Source: Verrucomicrobiota bacterium | Lineage (GTDB): Bacteria; Verrucomicrobiota; Verrucomicrobiia; Verrucomicrobiales; Akkermansiaceae | Assembly: GCA_004293445.1 (NCBI GenBank) | Contig: RDYP01000001.1 | Span: 1-64,000 of the forward strand | Length of the DNA: 64,000 bases | Direction: 5' to 3' | Part shown: positions 51,374 through 61,353 of the stretch, piece after piece | Numbering within the stretch: the first letter of the stretch is position 1 | Layout: each line of letters begins with the position of its first letter | Position numbers and translations under genes: made by a program | Notes under the pieces: model-generated | Told to the model about the DNA's origin: nothing | Database searches by the model: none | What the model saw: the letters and a program-made list of their open reading frames with translations, nothing else

Positions 51374-52603
51374 TCAGATTCCGGCCAGTTCCGAACGATC
51401 CACGCCCCGCATCTCAAAGATGCGGAAGATCGTGTCTTCGATCAGATTGTTCGGGCACGAGGCTCCCGCGGTGATGCCGATCACCACCGGCGCTTCGCCG
51501 AGAAGAGTGGCGGGGTAAGCGCTGGCGATTTCAGAGTGGCGGTGGAGGTCGTAGTGAACGATCTCTTGGAGCGACTCGAGGCACTGCGCATTGCGAATGA
51601 AGAAGGTCGGGAGGGACTGCTCGCCAATTTCAACGAGGTGGGTGGTATTGGAGCTGTTGTAACCACCGACGACAAAGAGCAGGTCCATCGGGCGCCGCAG
51701 CATTTCAAAGAGGGCGTCCTGGCGTTCCTGGGTCGCGCCGCAGATGGTGTCGAAGACAAGGAAGTTTTCGGCCGAACCGTCGCGTGCGACCACCGACTCG
51801 CGGACGCGGCGTTGGATTTCTTCGGTCTCGCTTTTCAGCATGGTCGTCTGATTCGCGACGCCGACTTTGCGAAGGTGGACGTCGGGATCGAAGCCCTTGG
51901 ACGCCTTGGTGGCGAAGCGGTCGAGGAAGTTCTGTCGGTCGCCGCCGTCGCGGATGTAGCGGCACACCGCGTCGGTTTCTTCGAGGGTGAGCACGATGAG
52001 GTAGTGCCCTTGTCCGTCCTCGCCGAGTGCGCGGGAGGCGGTGGCCTGGGTTTCCTCATGGCCCGCCTTGCCGTGGATGATCGAGGTGATGCCGTCCTTG
52101 GCGTAGCCGCGGACGCGCTTCCAGACCTTCATGACGTCGCCGCAGGTGGTATCGACGACGTAGCAGCCGAGCTGCTCGATTTTTTCCATGAATGTGGTTG
52201 GTGCGCCGAAGGCTGGCACGATCACCACGTCTTCGGGGCCGAGTTGATCGTAGTCGGCGCTGAGCTCTTTCCACGGAAGAGAGACGATGCCCATGTCGAC
52301 GAGCTGGCGGTTGACTTCGCCATTGTGAATGATTTCGCCGATCAGAAAAATGCGATTGTCCGGAAAGACCCGGCGAGCGGCGTAGGCAAGGTCGATGGCG
52401 CGTTCAACGCCGTAGCAGAAACCAAACTGCTGTGCGAGGCGGATGGTGGTGGCTCCGAGAGTGATTTCACCGCCTGCAGCGCGGATTTTTTCGACGATGG
52501 AAGAGCGGTAGTGGCGTTCGACCTCGGCATTGACTTGAGTCATGACATCCGGGCGGCGGACGTTCACGCGGGGACGCTTTTGCGGTTCGGCGGATTCGCT
52601 CAT
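51374..52603 (-). CDS. ispH: 4-hydroxy-3-methylbut-2-enyl diphosphate reductase (long form)
   Basis: Last step of the MEP isoprenoid pathway. 409 residues, about 90 more than E. coli IspH, with the N-terminal extension and inserts of the cyanobacterial/plant-type enzyme. The 4Fe-4S Cys are in LAQQFGFCYGVERAIDLAYA, VVDTTCGDVMKVWKRVR and GITAGASCPNNLIEDTI. HGKAGHEETQATASR and GEIIHNGEVNRQL supply the conserved His/Glu and His-Asn residues. It converges with the TPR gene, three bases after it. Confidence 0.94.
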   Translation of the reverse strand: MSESAEPQKRPRVNVRRPDVMTQVNAEVERHYRSSIVEKIRAAGGEITLGATTIRLAQQFGFCYGVERAIDLAYAARRVFPDNRIFLIGEIIHNGEVNRQLVDMGIVSLPWKELSADYDQLGPEDVVIVPAFGAPTTFMEKIEQLGCYVVDTTCGDVMKVWKRVRGYAKDGITSIIHGKAGHEETQATASRALGEDGQGHYLIVLTLEETDAVCRYIRDGGDRQNFLDRFATKASKGFDPDVHLRKVGVANQTTMLKSETEEIQRRVRESVVARDGSAENFLVFDTICGATQERQDALFEMLRRPMDLLFVVGGYNSSNTTHLVEIGEQSLPTFFIRNAQCLESLQEIVHYDLHRHSEIASAYPATLLGEAPVVIGITAGASCPNNLIEDTIFRIFEMRGVDRSELAGI

Positions 52604-52640
52604 GCGCCGCGGGTATAGCGCCGTGAACCGTGCTGACCAA

Positions 52641-53372
52641 TCATTTCCCTGCCTTCCTCGCGGATGAGTGTCGGTCGGACCGGGCTTGGCTAGGTTCGAG
52701 CGCGGGCAGGGCGAGCAGAGAGAAAAAGACGGCGGCCAGTGCTTGCATGCCGATGAGATAGGTCGGCCAAGGGCCCAGGTGGTCGAGCAGGCTTGGGTTG
52801 ATGGGCTTGCGGGCGGCGAAGCCGAAATTGGTTCCCAGCCAGTGGTTGGCGATCATGGCGGTGAGCAGATACAGATTCGCCCACAGCAGGGCTTGCAGCG
52901 GGTTCTTCCACCAGGGGCGTTTGGCACGCCAGCCCATGACCAGCGGGAGGTAAAGCGCGGCTGCGACCACGGCGAAGTGATGAACGAAAAATGCGATGAA
53001 GACGGGGTGGGGGAAGCCGATGGTGATGGCGGGAGTGAGCAGCGCCTGGAGTGTGGCGGCGAGGCCCCAGAAATAGGTAAGGCTGGCCAGCAGGCGCTTT
53101 CCGGTCAGGAGCGCGAAGCCGCCGGTGATGGCGGCGACGTCGCAGAGTTGGAGGGGTAGAGTGCTGTCGAGCTCGTGCTTTCCATCGACGGTCAGCCACG
53201 CGACCTGAGTGTAGGCGAAGGCTCCTAGGCAGAGAAAGGCGAGGAGTCCGCGGGCGACTCGTTCCTTCTTTCCGCCGCATCGGCCCAGCAGGATGAGGGC
53301 CGTGGTGGCGGCGAGGCCTGCCAGCAGCGCGCCGCCGTGCATGGCGGAGAAGGGGGTGAAATTGGGTGGCAT
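52641..53372 (-). CDS. TIGR02206/YwaF family integral membrane protein
   Basis: 243 residues with about seven membrane helices (TPFSAMHGGALLAGLAATTA, LALLTGKRLLASLTYFWGL). TLPLQLCDVAAITGGFALLT and HPVFIAFFVHHFAVVAAALY resemble the conserved QLC and HH motifs of the YwaF/TIGR02206 family. FGFAARKPINPSLLDHLGPW fits the C-terminal region. Function unknown. It lies between ispH and the rhamnosidase on the same strand. Confidence 0.85.
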   Translation of the reverse strand: MPPNFTPFSAMHGGALLAGLAATTALILLGRCGGKKERVARGLLAFLCLGAFAYTQVAWLTVDGKHELDSTLPLQLCDVAAITGGFALLTGKRLLASLTYFWGLAATLQALLTPAITIGFPHPVFIAFFVHHFAVVAAALYLPLVMGWRAKRPWWKNPLQALLWANLYLLTAMIANHWLGTNFGFAARKPINPSLLDHLGPWPTYLIGMQALAAVFFSLLALPALEPSQARSDRHSSARKAGK

Positions 53373-53415
53373 TTCGGACAGGCAGGCGGTTTGGTTTGGC
53401 GGTGGGGTTCAGCGG

Positions 53416-56031
53416 TCAGCGCAGCGGGATCAAGCGTGGCTGGGAGAGGAGGCCGGATGGTTGTGGCTTCCAGTGGGAGGCATCGAAGGGTTGGTAGTCG
53501 ATGTTCACGAAGTTGATCTCGTGGAAAGCCTTCCACTCGACCTTGCGGCGATCGAGGTCGGCGATGCGGTTGGCGGCGAGGTTGGTGACTTCGACTTCGA
53601 GGACGTTCTTGCCCTTCTCCAGCAGACCGGTGAGTGGCAGCCGGTGCGGTGGGGACCAGCAGGTGCCGACGGGCTTGCTGTTGAGGCGGACTTTGGCGGT
53701 ATGGGCGATCTCGCCGAGGTCGAGCAGGGCGTGGGTGAGGCCTTTCGCATCGAATTCCAGGCGGTAAAGCGCGGTGCCGGAGAAGTTGCGGTAGGCATCG
53801 CCGACTTGTTCGGTCCAGGACGCGAGGTTGGTCGTTTCGTAGGGTGGCGGGAGAGCGGGGCCGCCATCGAGAAAGCAGACCTGCCAGGTGCCGGTGAGAG
53901 GGATGGCTTCGCCGGCGGGTTCGAGGTCGATCCAGAGTGGGCCGCTGGCTTGTTTGGTGGAATAGGTGCGGACGATACGGGACTCGCCGGGTTCGAGGAC
54001 GAGGCGGATGCCGTTCGTGGTGTCGGCCAAGCCGCTGCGGCCAGACATCGGGTCGAGCAGGACGGCGGACTGGTGCGGGCGGGAGAGATTGACCGTGGCG
54101 TCGATCGCTTTGCCGGACGAGTTGACGAGGAAGTAAGCGTGGCCGTCATCGAGTCGGCGGCGGACGTAGCGGATGCTGAGCCGTGCGAGGTCGATCTCCG
54201 GCGCGCTTGCACCCACTTTGCGGAAGATGGGCGCTGCGTCGGAATTGCTCGCGTGGTCGATCTTTGCCTCGGATGCGGCCAGTTGCTTGCGGCGGGCATC
54301 GAGGTCATGGAATCCGGGGACATCGCGGCCGGGTTTACCGAGGGCGATGATGTTGGCCCCTTGCTCGCAAAGTGCTGCGAGGCGGGCGGCGGTTTTTTCC
54401 GGCAGATAGCGGGACTCGGGAACGATGAGTAGCGGGTAGCGGTTGCCGCCGGAGACGAGTTGGCGATTTTTCACCCGCAGCCCGTCGAGCAAGTGGTCGG
54501 AGACGAAATCGGTGCTCACGCCGGCTTTCCAAAGGTCCATCGCGGCACGGTGGAAGGGGGACTTGTGAAGCCACTGATCCTGATTGTGCATGGTGAAGAG
54601 CGGCACGCCCTTTTCGCCGGAGTGCCAGAGGTCGTGGATAGGGAAATAGAGCAGGACGTCGGCGTCTGGTTTGCCCGATTGGAGGAAGGACTGGACGCGG
54701 GTGATGTAGGCATTGAAGGCCGGCAGGTCTTTCCATAGTCCGCCGCTCGGGCCCATGTGGGTGGAGGCGTAGAAGAGCCAGCCGGGCCAGGGGGCGTCCT
54801 GGGGCGAGTAGGGAATGCCGTGAAAGAGGATGTGGTTCACACCGCCGAGCCAGACGAAGTCGGCGGCTTCCTTGAGTGCGGCTGGTGTCACCTGGAAGTG
54901 CTCGCCGAGCCAGGTGAAGGTCTCCGCGGAGACGAGCTTCTTGCCGGTGAGGTGGGCGGCGGAAGAGGCGAACTGGAGCATCGGGATCTGGGCCTCGTCG
55001 ACGTGGCGGAAGATCTCGGTCTCGGGGATGTCGGCGACGGCATAGTGGTCGAGCAGGTTGCCCGGCGAGCCGTGGGCTTGGTTGCGGGTGAGGCTGCCGC
55101 GCTGCTTCGCCCAGTCGTGCCACTGCGCGAGATATTCGTGGTGAAGGTCGCTCAGGGTTTCACGGTAGTCGGCGCGGACGCGGGCGATGGTGTCGGGATC
55201 GCCTTGGCCGTGGAAAGCGGGGAGCTGGGTGCGGAGATCGTAGCCCCGGAGTCGCTCGAATTCGGTGAGGAAGGCATCGGTCCAAGCGGCTCCGTAATAC
55301 TCGAAGGAATCGTGGAAATGGGCGCGTGGTTCGGGGACGCCGGGGCGATCGAGGGCGAAGTCGAAGGGCTTGAGGTAGTGGTCGATGGCTTCGGGCGAGA
55401 AGGGATCGAGCACCCAGCCGGCCCCGCCGGGAGCGGCGCGCTTCACCTTCTGAATGGCGCGCTTGGAAACGAGGCCATGGATCCGCCAGTTGCCGACGGG
55501 GGCTGTCCATTCGAGCCGGCCGGCTTTGACGTGGGGCAGCAAATCGACGGTGTCGCCCTTTTCCGGCCAGGCGGAGAGGGCTTCAAGCCGACCCTTGGGC
55601 AGAGCGAGGCGGACGGTTTCGCCGCCGATGCCCTTCAATTTGATGCTCTCGAGCGAGGCCGATGCATCCGCATCGTTCACCTGCGGTCCGCCAAAGGGCC
55701 AGCCGGTACCGGTGGTGAGGTCGATGCCCATCCCGAGGCGGACCGTTTCGTTCGCGGTGTGGGAATAGGCGGCGGTCCATTTTTCGGACAGGAAGGGCAG
55801 GTCGCGGGACTCGTAGCCCTTCGCGCCGTAGATCGGGCAGATCTCAACTCCGCCAATGCCGGCCTTGGAAAAATCTTCCAATTCGCGGGTAAGATTCGCC
55901 GGGTCGACACCGCTGCCCAGCCACCACCAGCGGGTCCAAGGCTTGGCCTCGCGGCTGGCCGGTGGCCATGCGCAATCGTCGGCTGGCGCCAGCGAGGTGA
56001 GTGCAAGGAGCGAGAGCAGGAGCTGATTCAT
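53416..56031 (-). CDS. Glycoside hydrolase family 106 (alpha-L-rhamnosidase-like)
   Basis: 871 residues from MNQLLLSLLALTS, a signal peptide. The catalytic half starts REAKPWTRWWWLGSGVDPAN and continues GIGGVEICPIYGAKGYES, GMGIDLTTGTGWPFGGP, DSFEYYGAAWTDAFL and VSAETFTWLGEHFQ, with the Glu residues at the expected acid/base positions of GH106. The C-terminal half carries carbohydrate-binding-like beta sandwich segments (LDLGEIAHTAKVRLNSKPVG and KNVLEVEVTNLAANRIADLD). Acts on rhamnose-bearing plant or algal glycans outside the cytoplasm. A 40-codon upstream extension is not homologous and would reach into parC's promoter region. Confidence 0.9.
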   Translation of the reverse strand: MNQLLLSLLALTSLAPADDCAWPPASREAKPWTRWWWLGSGVDPANLTRELEDFSKAGIGGVEICPIYGAKGYESRDLPFLSEKWTAAYSHTANETVRLGMGIDLTTGTGWPFGGPQVNDADASASLESIKLKGIGGETVRLALPKGRLEALSAWPEKGDTVDLLPHVKAGRLEWTAPVGNWRIHGLVSKRAIQKVKRAAPGGAGWVLDPFSPEAIDHYLKPFDFALDRPGVPEPRAHFHDSFEYYGAAWTDAFLTEFERLRGYDLRTQLPAFHGQGDPDTIARVRADYRETLSDLHHEYLAQWHDWAKQRGSLTRNQAHGSPGNLLDHYAVADIPETEIFRHVDEAQIPMLQFASSAAHLTGKKLVSAETFTWLGEHFQVTPAALKEAADFVWLGGVNHILFHGIPYSPQDAPWPGWLFYASTHMGPSGGLWKDLPAFNAYITRVQSFLQSGKPDADVLLYFPIHDLWHSGEKGVPLFTMHNQDQWLHKSPFHRAAMDLWKAGVSTDFVSDHLLDGLRVKNRQLVSGGNRYPLLIVPESRYLPEKTAARLAALCEQGANIIALGKPGRDVPGFHDLDARRKQLAASEAKIDHASNSDAAPIFRKVGASAPEIDLARLSIRYVRRRLDDGHAYFLVNSSGKAIDATVNLSRPHQSAVLLDPMSGRSGLADTTNGIRLVLEPGESRIVRTYSTKQASGPLWIDLEPAGEAIPLTGTWQVCFLDGGPALPPPYETTNLASWTEQVGDAYRNFSGTALYRLEFDAKGLTHALLDLGEIAHTAKVRLNSKPVGTCWSPPHRLPLTGLLEKGKNVLEVEVTNLAANRIADLDRRKVEWKAFHEINFVNIDYQPFDASHWKPQPSGLLSQPRLIPLR

Positions 56032-56159
56032 GGGTTTGTCCCGCCATTGAAAACGCAGTGTGGGAGCCGCGGGAAGCACGGAGATGGGCAGATGGATTGT
56101 TTCAGGGATCCGAAACTCCGCCTTGCACGCTCCGTCTCTAGCGCCAAGCATCCGCCGCC

Positions 56160-58139
56160 ATGACCCACGATCCGGACCAGCATGCCTCGCTCGGGGCGAT
56201 GTATTCCGACTACTTCCTCGACTACGCTTCTTACGTCATCCTCGAACGCGCGGTGCCGCATTTGAACGACGGTCTGAAGCCCGTTCAGCGGCGCATCCTG
56301 CACTCGCTCAAGGAACTTGACGACGGCCGTTACAACAAGGTGGCGAACGTGGTGGGAAACACGATGAAGTATCACCCGCATGGCGATCAATCGATCGGCG
56401 ATGCCATGGTGCAGCTCGGGCAGAAAGACCTTTTGATCGATTGTCAGGGGAACTGGGGAAACACCCTGACCGGCGACGGTGCGGCTGCACCGCGTTACAT
56501 CGAGGCCCGTCTGACGAAGTTCGCCCTCGATATCACTTTCAATCCGAAGACGACTGACTGGACGCCATCGTACGATGGTCGAAACAAGGAACCGGTCACG
56601 CTACCGGTGAAATTTCCGCTGCTGCTCGCGCAGGGCGTTGAGGGCATCGCGGTGGGTCTTGCCTGCAAGATGCTGCCGCACAACTTCGTCGAGCTGATCG
56701 ATGCCTCGATCGCCGTGCTGCGCAAGGAACCCTTTGAGTTGCTGCCGGATTTCCCGACCGGTGGGATCATGGATGCCAGCGACTACAAAGATGGTCTGCG
56801 CGGGGGGAAGATCCGGGTCCGGGCGCGGATCTCGTCGGAAAAAAAGGGCGTGCTGCGGATCACTGAGATCCCCTTCGGCACGACGACTGGGAACCTGATG
56901 GATTCGATCGTCGCCGCTGCCGATAAGGGAAAGATCAAGATCGCGAAGATTGAGGACAACACTGCGGCGGAGGTCGATATCCTGGTCCACCTGCCCTCCG
57001 GCGTGGATCCGGAGAATTTACGCGACGCACTTTACGCATTCACCGACTGTGAGCTTGGGATTTCGCCGAATGCCTGCGTTATCGCCGATGACAAGCCGCA
57101 GTTCCTCGGCGTGTCGGAAATCCTCCGCCGCAACGTCGAGCAGACCCGTGAATTGTTGCGGACCGAGTTGGAAATCCGCCTCGGGGAGCTGGCAGAGAAG
57201 TGGCACTTCAGCTCGCTGGAGAAGATTTTCATCGAGAACCGGATCTACCGCGATATCGAGGAATGCACGACATGGGAGGCCGTGCTCAAGGCGATCGACG
57301 ACGGCTTGAAGCCCTTCAAGAAGCTGTTGAAGCGCGATGTGACCGAGGAGGATCTGGTGCGCCTGACCGAGATCAAGATCAAGCGCATCTCGAAGTTCGA
57401 CTCCTTCAAGGCCGATGAGGAAATCAAGTCGCTGGAGAAGGACATCGATGAGACGGAAAAGAACCTCAAGGGATTGACCCGCTACACGATCCGCTGGTTC
57501 GAGGACTTGAAAAAGAAGTACGGCAAAGGTCGTGAGCGGCGCACCGAGATTTCGTCCTTTGATCGGGTGGACCGCAGTCAGGTCATTCTTGCGACCGAGA
57601 CCCTTTACCTCGACGAGAAGAACGGGTTTGCGGGTTATGGATTGAAGAAGGAAACGCCGCTCGAGAAGTGCTCGACGCTCGATGACGTGATCATCTTCGG
57701 TCAGGACGGGAAGATGCGGATCGTCAAGGTGGCGGACAAATTCTTTGTCGGTCCGCGTCCGATGCGGGTCGCGGTGTTCCGCAAGGATGAGGATTTGATC
57801 TACTCCCTCATTTACCGCGATGGCAAAGAGGGCCCGATCCTCGCCAAGCGCTTTCGAGTTGGCGGCATCACGCGCGACAAGGAATACGAGCTGACCAAGG
57901 GTTCAACTGGCAGCCGGATCTTTTACTTCGCAGTTCATCGAAGCGAGGCGGAGAGTGCGGAGCAAATGCTCATCGTTCACATCAAACCAGCGCTGCGGCT
58001 TCGCAATGTGAGCCGACCCTTCAATTTCGGCGAGGTTCAGATCAAGGGCCGCAGCAGCGGCGGGAACATCGTGACCAAGCTCCCGATTGATCGGATCGTT
58101 CGTGCGCCGAAGGATTACGATCCGGAAGCCGAGGCTTGA
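56160..58139 (+). CDS. parC: DNA topoisomerase IV subunit A, CTD-less short form
   Basis: 659 residues; a full ParC/GyrA is usually 750-900. The breakage-reunion domain starts YSDYFLDYASYVILERAVPH, with LNDGLKPVQRRILHSLKELD, KYHPHGDQSIGDAMVQLGQ, the QGNWGNTLTGDGAAAPRYIE segment containing the active Tyr113, and LACKMLPHNFVELIDASIAV. The C-terminal part (GFAGYGLKKETPLEKCSTLD and PMRVAVFRKDEDLIYSLIYR) is short, leaving little of the beta-pinwheel. It decatenates chromosomes with ParE, which is not adjacent. The start follows an intergenic region of 128 bases after GH106. Confidence 0.92.
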   Translation: MTHDPDQHASLGAMYSDYFLDYASYVILERAVPHLNDGLKPVQRRILHSLKELDDGRYNKVANVVGNTMKYHPHGDQSIGDAMVQLGQKDLLIDCQGNWGNTLTGDGAAAPRYIEARLTKFALDITFNPKTTDWTPSYDGRNKEPVTLPVKFPLLLAQGVEGIAVGLACKMLPHNFVELIDASIAVLRKEPFELLPDFPTGGIMDASDYKDGLRGGKIRVRARISSEKKGVLRITEIPFGTTTGNLMDSIVAAADKGKIKIAKIEDNTAAEVDILVHLPSGVDPENLRDALYAFTDCELGISPNACVIADDKPQFLGVSEILRRNVEQTRELLRTELEIRLGELAEKWHFSSLEKIFIENRIYRDIEECTTWEAVLKAIDDGLKPFKKLLKRDVTEEDLVRLTEIKIKRISKFDSFKADEEIKSLEKDIDETEKNLKGLTRYTIRWFEDLKKKYGKGRERRTEISSFDRVDRSQVILATETLYLDEKNGFAGYGLKKETPLEKCSTLDDVIIFGQDGKMRIVKVADKFFVGPRPMRVAVFRKDEDLIYSLIYRDGKEGPILAKRFRVGGITRDKEYELTKGSTGSRIFYFAVHRSEAESAEQMLIVHIKPALRLRNVSRPFNFGEVQIKGRSSGGNIVTKLPIDRIVRAPKDYDPEAEA

Positions 58140-58149
58140 GCGCGGTCGG

Positions 58150-58695
58150 CTAGAAGGGTCCGACCGTGTTCCAGACGCTCGCCTTGGCGCAGCGGACAAC
58201 TTCTTCCTCGTCGTCCGCCCGTTTGAGAGCGCGGGTTTCGCGAAGTGCCTCCGTGCCACGAGCGACCGCCCGCCACTCGATGGCGAGTCCGCTGAGTCGC
58301 ACTAGCGTGTAGGCGGCCGCCGCAAGCAGCATCCCGGCGATGGCCCAGCCGCTGGGGACACGCTGGGAGACCATCGCGAAGATGCCGATGGTGCTGAGCA
58401 GAGTTGGCATCACTCGGGCGACTTGGGCTCCTTTCAGCCGCGCCTTTGCCGGTCGATCTCCCTCGTTATCAAGCAGCGCGAGTCCGCATTCGCGCAGGGC
58501 ATTTCCCAGCGAGGCAGCGTCGGTGGCTGTTCCTCGTTTTCCTGGGGGAAGCCCGAGTCGCTGTCGGAAATCGGAAACGCATGTTCCGCAATCGAGCCGC
58601 CGCCCTTGAAGTTGGATCCGGGTCCAGAACCAGTGTCGGGCGAGCCAGGCACCGAGCAGGGGGATCAGGGCGAGGATGATGATGGGCTTCCACAT
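58150..58695 (-). CDS. Small membrane protein with Cys pair
   Basis: 181 residues. N-terminal membrane helix (KPIIILALIPLLGAWLARHW), then LDCGTCVSDFRQRLGLPPGK with a CxxC motif (thioredoxin- or Fe-S-like, unproven). A second hydrophobic region (TLLSTIGIFAMVSQ and GWAIAGMLLAAAAYTLVRL) follows, then a charged C-terminal tail. No family recognised. Converges with parC at 10 bases; 12 bases before it lies hrpB on the same strand. Confidence 0.7.
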   Translation of the reverse strand: MWKPIIILALIPLLGAWLARHWFWTRIQLQGRRLDCGTCVSDFRQRLGLPPGKRGTATDAASLGNALRECGLALLDNEGDRPAKARLKGAQVARVMPTLLSTIGIFAMVSQRVPSGWAIAGMLLAAAAYTLVRLSGLAIEWRAVARGTEALRETRALKRADDEEEVVRCAKASVWNTVGPF

Positions 58696-58707
58696 GGCGG
58701 GATCAGG

Positions 58708-61299
58708 TCAGCGTTTTCCGCCACCTGCGGCAAGCCATGCCTTCGGGTCATCGGGCCAAGGTTGTTTCGGGTAGCGGCCGGCCAAGTCTTTCTTCATCGC
58801 CGCGTAGCCGCTGGTCCAGAAGCTGGCGAGGTCTTTGGTCATTTGCCAGGGTCGCATGTTCGGCGCAAGGATGTGCACCAGCAGAGGGACCCGACCGTTG
58901 GCGATGGTTGGCGTTTGCCAGACTCCGAAAAGATCGCGCACCCGAAGGCCGATCCAAGGATCCTTGCCGCTTTCATAGGTGATTTTTGCGCTCTGGCCGT
59001 TGGCCAGCACGATGCGTTCCGGCGCGTGGCGGTCGAGGTCGGCGCGCTGGGTGTGATTCAGCCATTCCCGAAGAACGTTCCAAACCGGGCGCTCCTTGAT
59101 GTCCTTGTAGGCCACGGCACCGTGGCAGATTTGAGCGACCGCTGCGATCCGGTCGTCCTCCGTCCAGCCGGGGAGTCCGAGGTCTGGCATCCATTGGCCT
59201 AGAGCGGCCAGGCGGGTGCACCATTGATCGACCGCGGCGTCCCAGTTCTTAAGAACCAGTTCCCCGGAAAGCACCCGAGCGGCGAGAATTTCCGCTGCGG
59301 CGTCGAGATTGACGTGGTGATCGCTTTCCTTGGCTTCCAATACGAGATCGCGGAAACGGGTCTCCTTGCGTGAGACGACTCTTCTACGAGGTTCATCGTA
59401 GGCCGCACCGTCGGTGAGTGTGAAATCGTCCGGAAACAGTTCCTGGAGCCAGTTGGGATCGATGGCTGTGGCTCGGCGGAGCTGGACGATGACTTCGCGG
59501 CCTTCGACCTCGGTCATCTCGGTTGCGACAAACGCGATCGCTTGTTTGGCGCAGCTTTCATCGTCGAGCTTGCCCTTTCGCTTGCCGACGACACGGCAGG
59601 AAAGCGTGGCCTCGCCGAAGCGCACGCCGAGCCGGTCGCTGAAGGCTGCCAGCATCGCGCGGCCCACGCTTTCGCGGTGCTTTGCGAAATCGATATCTTC
59701 CAAGGGCCAGCCGCGTTGCGCAGCCAGCTTTCGCAGGCGATCGAACGCTTGTGCGATTTCTTTTGCGCCGCGTCCGTGGATGCCGAGCGGGGCGCAGCGG
59801 CGGGCGTCGAAGTCCATTCCCGCTGCTGAGTCGAAAGCCCGCCACTCGGCTTCGAAGTCGCTGGAATCGCCCGGGAACACGAAGTCCTTGCGACCGATCC
59901 CGCCGCGCTTCGAGACGAAGATTCCTTCGCCTTGCGCTGCGGCGGCGATGAAAGCGATCTCTGCCACGCAGCCTTGCTCAACGCCCGCCAGCATCAGTCG
60001 TGCATAGCGGGGTTCGAGCGGCAGCGAGGCCATCGCGCGGCCTTCGTCTGTTAGAGCGCCTGCGGCATCCAGCGCTCCGAGATCGTGCAGCAGGGACTCG
60101 GCGCGGCGCAGGCTTTCCTCGGTCGGCGCATCGAGCCAGCGAAAGTCGCGGACCTCGGAGATGCCAGCGGATTTCAGCAGGAGCACGACTTCTGCGAGAT
60201 CGACGCGGTGGACTTCCGGGGCGTCGAAAGCCTCGCGGCGTGCGTGTTCGCTTTCGCTCCAGAGTCGGAATGCGCGCCCGGGTCCGGTGCGTCCAGCGCG
60301 TCCGGCACGTTGCTCGGCAGACGCGCGCGAGATCTTACGGATGAGTAGGGTGTCGATGCCACGGCGCGGGTCAAAGTTCGATTCGCGGGCAAGGCCTGCA
60401 TCGATCACCGTGCGGACGCCTTCGATCGTCAGCGAGGTTTCGGCGACATTGGTCGAGACGATGATTTTCGGCCGTTTTCCGGGTGAGACGGCGGCTTCTT
60501 GGGCGGCGGGTGGCAGACCGCCATGGAGAGGGAGGATGTCGTGGTCGCGGGTGAAAGAGGCGTTTTCCAGGGTCTCCACGGTCTTTCGGATTTCGTGCAT
60601 TCCGGGGAGGAAGCAGAGGACATCCCCGGCATCGGGCTGCGCGAGTGCCTCTTTGCAGACTCTGGCGATTTTTTCCCAGATGGGGGTTTCCACGGGTGGG
60701 CCGCCGCGGCGGTCGTGGGTTTGTGGGCGTTCGGCGCGGTGAAGGATTTCGATCGGAAAGGTCCTGCCTCCGGCTTCTAGCAAGGTTGCCGGGGCGAGGT
60801 AGTCGGCGAGGCCTTGGGTTTCAAGGGTAGCTGACATGACCAGTACCCGCAGATCGGGGCGGGCGGACTCTTGAAGATCGAGACAGCGGCCGAGAGCGAC
60901 ATCGACGGCGAGGCGGCGTTCGTGGAATTCGTCGAAGACGACCGCGCCGACGCCCGCGAGGGTGGGGTCCTCTTGCAGCCAGCGTTGGAAGACGCCGTCG
61001 GTGAGGTAGATGAGGCGGGTGTCGCGTCCGTATTTCGTATCGAAGCGGACAGCGTAGCCGACTTCGCGGCCGAGTGTCGCTCCACGGAGCTTTGCGACCC
61101 ATCCGGCGAGGAGTCGAGCGGCCATGCGGCGCGGCTCGATGACGAGAATCCGGCCTTCGATTCCAGCATCCATCAGCATCCCGGGCAGGGCGGTGGATTT
61201 GCCGGAGCCGGTGGGGGCTTTCAGGAGCACGCGGTCGCGCTCGCTGCGGGAAAGAGCGGCTTTCAGGGCATCTTCGATCTCATGAACCGGCAATCGCAC
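58708..61299 (-). CDS. hrpB: ATP-dependent RNA helicase HrpB-like
   Basis: 863 residues, normal for HrpB (DEAH/RHA group). Features are KAPTGSGKSTALPGMLMDAG (Walker A), VEPRRMAARLLAGWVA, YLTDGVFQRWLQEDP, DEFHERRLAVDVALGR (DEAH-box variant DEFH), STNVAETSLTIEGVRTVIDA and QRAGRAGRTGPGRAFRLWSE (motif VI). The C-terminal HA2/OB part, including the region near AWPDDPKAWLAAGG, is complete. Role in RNA or transcript metabolism is not settled. It precedes the small membrane gene, 12 bases away. Confidence 0.94.
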   Translation of the reverse strand: MRLPVHEIEDALKAALSRSERDRVLLKAPTGSGKSTALPGMLMDAGIEGRILVIEPRRMAARLLAGWVAKLRGATLGREVGYAVRFDTKYGRDTRLIYLTDGVFQRWLQEDPTLAGVGAVVFDEFHERRLAVDVALGRCLDLQESARPDLRVLVMSATLETQGLADYLAPATLLEAGGRTFPIEILHRAERPQTHDRRGGPPVETPIWEKIARVCKEALAQPDAGDVLCFLPGMHEIRKTVETLENASFTRDHDILPLHGGLPPAAQEAAVSPGKRPKIIVSTNVAETSLTIEGVRTVIDAGLARESNFDPRRGIDTLLIRKISRASAEQRAGRAGRTGPGRAFRLWSESEHARREAFDAPEVHRVDLAEVVLLLKSAGISEVRDFRWLDAPTEESLRRAESLLHDLGALDAAGALTDEGRAMASLPLEPRYARLMLAGVEQGCVAEIAFIAAAAQGEGIFVSKRGGIGRKDFVFPGDSSDFEAEWRAFDSAAGMDFDARRCAPLGIHGRGAKEIAQAFDRLRKLAAQRGWPLEDIDFAKHRESVGRAMLAAFSDRLGVRFGEATLSCRVVGKRKGKLDDESCAKQAIAFVATEMTEVEGREVIVQLRRATAIDPNWLQELFPDDFTLTDGAAYDEPRRRVVSRKETRFRDLVLEAKESDHHVNLDAAAEILAARVLSGELVLKNWDAAVDQWCTRLAALGQWMPDLGLPGWTEDDRIAAVAQICHGAVAYKDIKERPVWNVLREWLNHTQRADLDRHAPERIVLANGQSAKITYESGKDPWIGLRVRDLFGVWQTPTIANGRVPLLVHILAPNMRPWQMTKDLASFWTSGYAAMKKDLAGRYPKQPWPDDPKAWLAAGGGKR

Positions 61300-61353
61300 G
61301 CCCCTTGCTAGACGGGCTTGGGGAGGAAGGGAATCGCCAAGACGAGGATGCGG

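Noticed and set aside
53293-54432. Plus-strand 379-codon frame opposite the GH106 gene
   Set aside because: High-GC antisense shadow; the minus strand carries clear GH106 motifs over the same DNA.
54757-56163. Plus-strand 468-codon frame antisense to GH106
   Set aside because: No recognisable motifs, glycine/valine-rich composition typical of antisense shadows.
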